Source of the DNA: Prorocentrum cordatum
Lineage: Eukaryota; Sar; Dinophyceae; Prorocentrales; Prorocentraceae
Length of the DNA stretch: 64,000 nt
Reading direction: 5' to 3'
Assembly (NCBI GenBank): GCA_963575745.1
Contig: CAUYUJ010005603.1
Span: 64,501 to 128,500, forward strand
Position numbers and translations under genes: made by a program. This document shows positions 57,464 to 64,000 of the stretch, piece after piece. The notes below the pieces were generated by a model. That model was not told where the DNA came from. It did not search any database and saw only the letters and a list, made by a program, of their open reading frames with translations. How positions within the stretch are numbered: position 1 is the stretch's first letter; every line of letters starts with the position of its first letter.

Positions 57464-57476
57464 CTTGAGCCAAAAT
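57464..57476 (-). other. Relict spliced leader (ATTTTGGCTCAAG)
   Basis: On the minus strand GCAATTTTGGCTCAAG matches the last 13 bases of the dinoflagellate spliced leader exactly (ATTTTGGCTCAAG). It is followed by 31 nt and then the ATG of the gene at 55873-57432. Genomic relict leaders are known to mark genes re-inserted from trans-spliced mRNA. Confidence 0.7.
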
Positions 57477-57584
57477 TGCACCAGATACCAAATAAAGCCT
57501 TGCTCGTGCAACACAAAGTTGATTGCGTGCCCTGGGCATATTAGCAAACGCTGGCCCCAAACAGTGAGTGATCGCAGTGCGGAT

Positions 57585-58250
57585 GTGTAGCCATGTAGTG
57601 TAAGCTACGTGGTGTGCGCTATGTAGCGCAGCTTCCGTGGGGAAACTATGTGCCGTAAGCTATGTGATGCAAGCTATGTGGTACAGGCTACGCGGTGGGG
57701 GTTTTGTGGTCCAGGGTGCGCGGTATGACCTACCTGGCACATGCAATGCAACACAAGCGAAGTGCCAAACTCAAGGGCCCAGGGGGCAGCTTCTAACTGC
57801 AAGCACTGGCCGATATGTATGTGGGCATAAACACCTCGATGCATTTTGTCGCGCCCCTTTTGTAAACCGAGCACTAAAGCGGCAACGAAACGGCAGCGAG
57901 GCGGCAGGGGCGGCAGCGCGGCGAAACCTCGGCGGACCCACCCAGCGCACTAGGCGGCAACGAGGCAGCGACGAGGCGGCAACCAAGCGGCACGGGCCGC
58001 AAAATGGAGAATCGCCTACGGACCCACCCAGCGCGCAAGGCGGCAAGGATGCGGCAACGAGGCGGCCCGGGCGGCGACGTGGCGAAGCCTCGACGGATCC
58101 ACCCAGCGCGCGAGGCGGCAACGAGGCGGCAATGAGGCGGCAACGAAGCGGCGCGGGCGGCAGCGTGACGAAACTTCGGCGAACCCGCCCAGCGCAGGAG
58201 GTTGCAACGAGGCGGCAATCAGGAGGCACGGGCGGCAAACGTGGCGAAAC
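57585..58250 (-). repeat. Three-part composite repeat, copy 2 (inverted)
   Basis: Left part (57585-57735): GCTATGTGGTGCAAGC-type repeats. Core (57821-57865): GTGGGCATAAACACCTCGAT, 18 of 20 bases equal to the reverse complement of the core at 46301-46320. Right part (57885-58250): CGGCAACGAGGCGGCA minisatellite with CCCACCCAGCGCGC inserts every 65-70 bp. Confidence 0.85.
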
Positions 58251-58960
58251 CTCTGTGGACCTATCAAGAATCTGCAGAGAGCGAACGGAGATCCCCGAAA
58301 TGCAAGCACTGTTTGGGGAACCTGCGACGGCCAGCGTAATCGGGCGACCAGGCAGAGCGAACCTTTTCGGTAGCTGACAAACAGAGCCGCCACATACGCA
58401 GATGGCCCACGGATCGCTCGCGCTGAGGGCAGGCAGAAAACTGCGCAAAGCAGGGGGCGAAGTAACGGACAAGACCGTCAAAAGTGGGGGAGCTTTTCTC
58501 CGAAGCACTACTTATGCAATCGGTCGGCACCTGTCGCCAGGCACGGCGGCCTGCGCGCGCCGAAGGCGAGCGCATTTTCGTTGGGCGCGGCGAACCACAC
58601 TCCAACTGGAATCTCCGCCACCCGCGGTCACACCCAGGAACCCGCCACATCAAACCTCTTCCGTTTTTCTTCTTTAATCTTCGAACACCCAAAAAATCAG
58701 ACCCAAATCGGCTCTGCGGCCTTGGAGACGTGACATGCCCTCCTCTCCTCAGTCCGAACCTATCGATCCTGAGCCCAAGTCGGCCCCTCGAACCGTGACG
58801 TTGCGAGATCGCGACCCCTCCCCCACCACCTCCACGTGGCGAGAATGGCGCCAGTCTCGCACGACTCATCCCTCCCATGCGTTCCTTCCCTATCGCCCAT
58901 CATCCATATTATATCGTCACTCCTGCCACCCGCACCCACGTGGGAGATCATTACAGGGTC
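58251..58960. other. Gene-free stretch
   Basis: No supported frame. It separates the composite repeat from the 11-bp minisatellite. Confidence 0.45.
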
Positions 58961-58961
58961 G

Positions 58962-59017
58962 TCCGAATAAACTCCGAATAAACTCCGAATAAACTCAGAA
59001 TAAACTCATAATAAACG
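58962..59017 (-). repeat. GTTTATTCGGA minisatellite, copy 2 (inverted)
   Basis: CCGAATAAACT repeats five times with drift. The reverse complement equals the 38.62 kb unit. Confidence 0.9.
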
Positions 59018-59282
59018 CAGGAATCACGAAGGAAACATGCAGAATGCAAAAGGCAATCCCTAAACCGCTTTCGAAACAGATTTATGAAGCAGACCGAGCC
59101 CATCCCTCCATCATCCTTGTCGTGAAGCTCGAGGTCCAGGTGCCGAAAGGTCTGCAACCACGCTGGGGTCTTCTGCTGGCTCCTTCGGGGAAGGCATTAG
59201 AGAGACTCTGGAAGAATTCACCAGGGGTGCCCAATGCGATTAACATCATCGCGCGTCAACGGTTGCACGATGACCTTCACCG

Positions 59283-59332
59283 CGTTCGATGCCCCGTTCC
59301 CCAACATAAGTTGGGAAACGGGGCATCGAACG
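59283..59332. repeat. 23-bp inverted repeat with 4-nt loop
   Basis: Arms 59283-59305 and 59310-59332 pair at 22 of 23 positions around ATAA. It would form a stable hairpin in DNA or RNA. No gene or T-run is beside it to call a terminator. Confidence 0.9.
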
Positions 59333-60214
59333 TGGCTTCATTCCTTCCCTCGAATCCTGCATTTGATGAAAGCCAGTGCGACGTGCCTCAGCATCGATCG
59401 GATCCGCCTGCGCCGACATAGGCATATCGGCGGCAGCGGGGGGCGATCGACGGCATTTTCTCTCGTGTCGTTGCAATTCCGAAACCAATGCAGCAATCTG
59501 ACAAACGGCTGATATAACGCGCAAGCGTCATTGATCATTTTAGAATGTTGCATCGCCCACGACTTCACCTGAGAGTCGAGCTTCCATTTCTGTTCTTTGG
59601 ACTTTGCAAACTCCTCGAGATAGCGTGCTAGGTTGTTTCCGAGGCATGTTCTCTGCGGGGGCGATGGTTCTGCGAATGTCGTTGATCAAATCAGCCCATT
59701 GTGTCACAGTGTCCAGATCCATAGCTGCCTGGAGAACAATCGTTTGATTTCAAGCCTTCCTCCCAATTCCGCACATCCCGCCCTGCCGCCCCCCAAGATC
59801 TTTCTTCCTAATCCTCCGCATCCCGCCCTACCATTGCTCTTCCTTCAAGCGCGAAACAACATGAAAAACGGCAGTCCCCGAGATCTTCTGTGTACTGCAT
59901 ATCGTCGGGGCTCTGCACATTCTGTCTCAATATGTTAGATATCTTCTCGTCGATGGTCTCGCTGGGCCTGCGCTTCGGCGTCGTTGCACCCCCCGCGCTC
60001 CTGCGCGGCCTGCCTCGCCCCTGCGAGCGAGGCGCGAGGTCAAAACAACAAGGGCAACACGAATCATGCGAAAGATGATGGTGACGATGATGCGCATGTC
60101 ACGATGAGGCTGTAGAAAGAGGAAGGGGTATACGTGTTTATTATTATTATTATTATGTACGTGACATAGCGTCGTTAAATGCTAATGTGCTATGTTTGTA
60201 TGACAACACCACAC
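59333..60214. other. Gene-free stretch with an ATT microsatellite
   Basis: (ATT)n at about 60139-60158. Frames at 59.2-59.7 kb on both strands have no recognisable domain. Confidence 0.5.
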
Positions 60215-60300
60215 ACCATAGATCGCGATCTACAGTGTAGATCGCGATCAATTTAGTAGATCGCGATCTATAAACTAGATCGCCCTACCCTCTGGGCAGC
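60215..60300. repeat. GATC-palindrome element, copy 2 (inverted)
   Basis: Three TAGATCGCGATC palindromes (60218-60231, 60237-60250, 60257-60270) are followed by TATAAACTAGATCG and CTACCCTCTGGGC, the reverse complement of the order at 30336-30385. A related GTAGATCGCGATCCAT occurs at about 39146. Confidence 0.75.
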
Positions 60301-61325
60301 GCGAGTCGCGGCAACATCTGGACAGCGCGCTGGCGCCCCGCCTTTTTTTTTTACGGGGGTGGCGGGGCGCCCGTAGTGAAGCCGCTCTGCGCAGGACCAC
60401 TATCCGCGTCAAGAAACAACGCAACGTGCACGCTGCGACAACGTCGTGGGCGTTGCGCCGGCCACCCGCGATCACTCTCTACGGTTTTTACAAGGGCGGC
60501 GGCGGTGCCCGCGCGATGGTGCTTGCTGCGCGCAGGCCCAAAACAATGCTGGCGCCTCCAGCGTTAGCATCTGGGCAACGCGGACGGGTGGGCGCTACGC
60601 TTTCTACAAAGATGGCACGCCGACCGCGCGTGGAGCCCGCGGCGCGCGTCGTGCACCTGGCGCCCGCATAACGTTGCAGTTTCCCAGTGGCTGCCCATCC
60701 AGTGGCGACCCCTGGCCATTCCGAGACTCGGATGCCACTTGCGTGGTGGGGGGGCGGGCGGGAATGAGCTAGACGGCTTGCGTGCGGAAGGGCGTCTTGA
60801 CCAGTCCTTGCCTCGGCCCTCCCCGATGCCCGCGAGCGCTTCCTGTCGGCGGTCTCCGGACAAGTCGGCCAGGGCGGCTGGGTGCCTCTTGCCGCGGCCC
60901 CGCGATTGCCGAAGCTGCGCCGGCGCGCAATGGCGCGCTCGCGAGCCCTGGTGATGCGCGGGCGCGCGGTTCCGCGAAAGCGTCGCGTAGCTTTGCGTCG
61001 GCCGCGGCGCATCTTCGATGACGTCGGCATCGAAGCCTGAGTCGACGCCTTCACGCCCCCCGCGCTGGCGAGGTCGGGCCAACGTTGCCGACGGACGCTG
61101 TCGCCGGCGGACCCGGCACAGCCCCCGACGTGGCCGGGCCCAATCCGTCCCAGCTCGGCCCCGCTGCAGCGCCGCCGGCGCCGCAGGACTGGCCTTGCGC
61201 GGGCGAGGCGTGGGCCGCTGAGGCCAGGTTGCCTGGCGACCCTTCCATCGCGCGCCCGAAGCGTCGCCGCTGGCCCGCCATGTGCGCGAGCTGCGCTGCG
61301 TTCGCGGGGTGGGCCGCGTTGCCAT
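60301..61325. other. GC-rich stretch without a supported gene
   Basis: Long frames on both strands (for example minus 60488-61351 and 60564-61325) are Arg/Ala/Pro-rich and show no motif. The GC content makes long open frames expected by chance. Confidence 0.45.
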
Positions 61326-61329
61326 TGCC

Positions 61330-61674
61330 AGCTAGACGTTCGACGCGCCAACGGCGCGCGGCAATAAGGTTGCTGCTGCCATCGTCGTCGATCATGAATT
61401 GACCAGCGCGCTGCGCCCGGTTGCGGAGAGCGTCGAAACGCGCGAGGAGTGCCCCAGCGAGCGCGACATGCGCGAGCAGGCGGTCGTGGCCGACGCCATC
61501 GAGAAGGCCAGGAGAAGCGACTCCAACGACCTCTTCCTCACTCGCGCGTTCATGCCTGGAGCGCGCTTGCCCCAGGTGCCGCCGCCCATCATGCACCAAG
61601 AATGGCACTGCGACAGGTGGAAGAACGGCATTGCCATCGCGAGCGCTGCGTTCACGGGCGGGTCGTGCCTGTGA
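61330..61674 (+). CDS. Coding fragment on the plus strand, unrecognised
   Basis: The plus frame reads IVVDHELTSALRPVAESVET, REECPSERDMREQAVVADAI, EKARRSDSNDLFLTRAFMPG, LPQVPPPIMHQEWHCDRWKN and GIAIASAAFTGGSCL, then TGA (61672-61674). It has balanced composition, unlike the frames around it. The start is not defined: the frame is stopped near 61336 and an intron may lie upstream. It is the only supportable plus-strand coding piece. The Trp-His-Cys-Asp segment is distinctive but no family is recognised. Confidence 0.4.
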
Positions 61675-62153
61675 GCCCTCGACCCGCGATCGCGCGTCGC
61701 TGATTACAGGCGCATGTTTTCCCCATGAGCAAACGCCCCGTATCGTTGTCCCCCGTGGTGGCGGGCGGGGAGGATGGCCACGGAGTCGGGAGAGGTTGAG
61801 GAGGCGGAAATAAAGCAGGATGAATATCAGGAGCATAATGTGGCGGTAGTGGAAGGAGACACTATCAGGAGCGAGAGGAGGATGAGGTGTTGGAGTCCGT
61901 CGAAACGCATCAGTGCCAATGCAGCCGACATGCTACCCCCCCGCCCCCCCTTTCCCAGTTGGCCCCGCCCGTCGGCCAAACTGTGAATCGGGGATGCCAT
62001 CGGTGGCGCTGGGTTGCAAATGATGAGTCCCCCACGGGTCAGGACAGCTGGCGGCCGCGCGACCGCGTGCCCGCGCGCCGTGCCAGTGGGGCGCCCCGAG
62101 AGAGGCCACGTGGCAAAACTCGTTATGCTCTGAATTCGCCACTGCCCAGATCA

Positions 62154-63221
62154 TCACCTCGCGCTCCCATCTCTGGAAGGGCGCGCGAGACTGCTGCTCG
62201 GGCCCCCAGGTGCGAAGGTGGCACATGTTGCCGCTGCCGCCGCCTGCGCCCACGCAGGACAGGAAGCTGGCGATGGCAACCATGCCCACCCAGACGGCCT
62301 TCCAACAAGAAAAAACGCTCTTTCCGCGTATGGCGGAAACGCTGGAGACCGGGAGTCCACCGGCGGCGCTGCCCGGGAAAGGGTGTCCTGGACCGCCGCG
62401 GATACTTGCCCCGGATTCGTCCTCCTCGTTTGCGCATCGGGCGCATGTTTCCGTCGCGCAATTGCGGTGCTCTCGGTTCTCGGAACATCCCGCGGCACAA
62501 TCGCGGGAATGTTCCTCGTGCGTCGCGTTGTTACCGGATTGAAAACCGCCAGCTGCGCGATCGTCAAGAGGACTGCGCATCGAGGCCCACTCCTGCTAGG
62601 CAGCAGGGAGCGCGCGGGTAAGATGGGAGGCCATGTTCCAAGATATCGGAGAGGGGCTCTCCCAGATCCGCTTCGCTGTCCTCCGGAGTGCTGAAGCATT
62701 TTCACCGCACCCTCCATCGGCCCCCCGCTCTTCTCTGCGTGTACCTCCCAAGGCCCTGGAGACGTGGTCACTAAGAGCTCCGGGCCCCTGGCCGAAACTG
62801 AATATGTCAACGCTGCATCGAACAACTGTCCGACATTCGCAATGATTTCCCGACACTGGCGCAACGAAGGCGTAGGGCCCGCGAGCTGCACCGACATTCC
62901 AGCGTAAACCCTGGAAAGATCTCCGAAAGAGTTGGCGCGTGGTCTGGGTTTTTGAAGGTCTCGTTCGCGTATTTGTGGTGGTGATGGTTGTGCGCGTTCC
63001 CACGCACTTGTCCTGGATGTGGAGGGGCACCTGCCCGAAAGTGAACAAGCAGAAACGCACGACCGCGACGAAGGCAAATCACCAGCGTGGTAGACTGCTG
63101 GTTGTATCATTCGCCATTGGGGCAATGGTGTTGGAGCCGAAACTCCGCTACCAACTCGAAACATAAATGTAAAGCGGCATTGAGGCGGGTGTAAAGCGCG
63201 AGTAAGGCGGGCACGGTGCAC
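62154..63221 (-). CDS. Possible coding region, unrecognised
   Basis: The minus frame has a protein-like middle: RANSFGDLSRVYAGMSVQLA, SLRQCREIIANVGQLFDAAL and GPELLVTTSPGPWEVHAEKS (about 62940-62720). Both ends are Ser/Pro/Arg-rich. Another minus frame (63060-62596) overlaps the same stretch. No domain is recognised; it may be one exon of a broken gene. Confidence 0.3.
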   Translation of the reverse strand: MHRARLTRALHPPQCRFTFMFRVGSGVSAPTPLPQWRMIQPAVYHAGDLPSSRSCVSACSLSGRCPSTSRTSAWERAQPSPPQIRERDLQKPRPRANSFGDLSRVYAGMSVQLAGPTPSLRQCREIIANVGQLFDAALTYSVSARGPELLVTTSPGPWEVHAEKSGGPMEGAVKMLQHSGGQRSGSGRAPLRYLGTWPPILPARSLLPSRSGPRCAVLLTIAQLAVFNPVTTRRTRNIPAIVPRDVPRTESTAIARRKHAPDAQTRRTNPGQVSAAVQDTLSRAAPPVDSRSPAFPPYAERAFFLVGRPSGWAWLPSPASCPAWAQAAAAATCATFAPGGPSSSLARPSRDGSAR

Positions 63222-64000
63222 TGATCAGGCCTTGGGCCAAAACGCCGGCGGGCCCAAGCAAAAAAAGGTGAAATGGGCAGAACGGGTACCGTTCGAGTGG
63301 AAGCGGCAAACGGGAGGAGGGAGGGGGGGGGAGGAGAGGAGGGAAGGGAGGAGGGATGCAAGGATGAGGGAGTAACTAGGCGAGTGAGCAGAGGAGGGAG
63401 CGAGGGATGAGGATGAGGAGGGATTGGTGCAGGGCCAGATACAACACGGCATGTGGGGGGAAAGCGGACGAGTAGGAATGGTGGAGGAATCGAGCAACAA
63501 CGGAAAACGACATGGAGAAAATGAGGGAGGCAGGCAACAGGAGAGAGGAGGGTGGGGGAGGGGAACAGAAGGGGGGCGGACGAGTCCAGAGGCAGATGCG
63601 CTCAGACCACGACGACGCCCGCGTCGTCGGGAGCGGCAAGAACCGCGGAGGTCGCCATGGCGCCGCGGACGGGTGGCCATCCGAAGGGCCCCACCGGTGG
63701 TGGCCCAGGAACCCAGATTTTCGAACGCACCGAGAAATTGAGAGGGAAATGGTTGCTGTCCTGCCTCGGTCGGGCTGGTCCTGGGTTCTGAATCCATCAC
63801 ATAAACATCAGGGATGACAGAAATGCCTCCAGGAAGGGGCCGGGATGACAAACTGACTCAGTGAAACAACAAATCACGACGCCAGAAGTCCGGGAACGAC
63901 CTCCAAGCGAACCCCTTCCAGAGACAGAAGATAATTGCTCGATCATCCGTCGATTATCAGAAGGCCCCGGACATCTCTGGAGGATTCGGGAGGTCCCCGA
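63222..64000. other. Gene-free right end, G/A-rich
   Basis: GGAGGGAGG-rich from 63310 to 63420 and 63500-63580, which gives Pro/Ser/Leu frames on the minus strand. Nothing supportable to the edge. Confidence 0.45.

Overview
The window reads as dinoflagellate nuclear DNA. The evidence is high GC, sparse coding, abundant simple repeats and satellites, and retroelement protein signatures of dinoflagellate type. Several long open frames resemble hypothetical proteins that I recall as multicopy in dinoflagellate genomes. Upstream of one of them is a 13-base exact match to the 3' end of the dinoflagellate spliced leader. The species cannot be fixed from this sequence. No rRNA, tRNA, CRISPR array or bacterial-style operon was seen.

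Layout. 1-15 kb is almost gene-free: a 152-bp satellite (1-1232), dispersed CTTGGGGCC-type repeat tracts (1.8-2.4, 7.4-8.2, 8.9-9.4 kb), a 101-bp satellite (6.0-6.96 kb) with a diverged inverted array of the same family (12.2-13.1 kb), and a 63-bp satellite (13.75-14.33 kb). A degenerate zinc-ribbon fragment lies on the minus strand near 10.8 kb.

15.7-24.6 kb holds a decayed Ty1/copia-type retroelement on the minus strand. In 5'-3' order I read: gag-like region, RING finger, aspartic protease, dUTPase, a Cys pair and a methyltransferase-like domain, gag-pre-integrase, integrase, reverse transcriptase, RNase H. Its 5' side abuts a GA microsatellite. 25.76-28.98 kb holds a second, non-LTR (LINE-type) element, also minus, with reverse transcriptase, a Cys/His knuckle and RNase H. 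It has a stop codon inside the reverse transcriptase and is cut at its 5' end by another GA tract, which contains 77 consecutive A.

31-45 kb and 49-57.5 kb carry minus-strand, intron-containing or frameshifted genes: Lys/Glu-rich proteins (31.3-32.5, 38.9-45.1 kb), a transposon-like protein with a C-x2-C motif (35.2-37.8 kb), and three more families (49.0-51.4, 52.2-54.1, 55.9-57.4 kb). The last has the relict spliced leader 31 nt upstream of its ATG, the mark of a gene re-inserted from mRNA. Several frameshifts in these genes sit in homopolymers, so some breaks may be assembly errors.

Repeats recur in inverted orientation across the window: the 101-bp satellite, a three-part composite repeat (46.0 and 57.6 kb), a GTTTATTCGGA minisatellite (38.6 and 59.0 kb) and a GATC-palindrome element (30.3 and 60.2 kb). 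58-64 kb is mostly gene-free with a few weak coding fragments. Nearly all supportable coding sequence is on the minus strand, in keeping with the unidirectional gene arrangement known in dinoflagellates.
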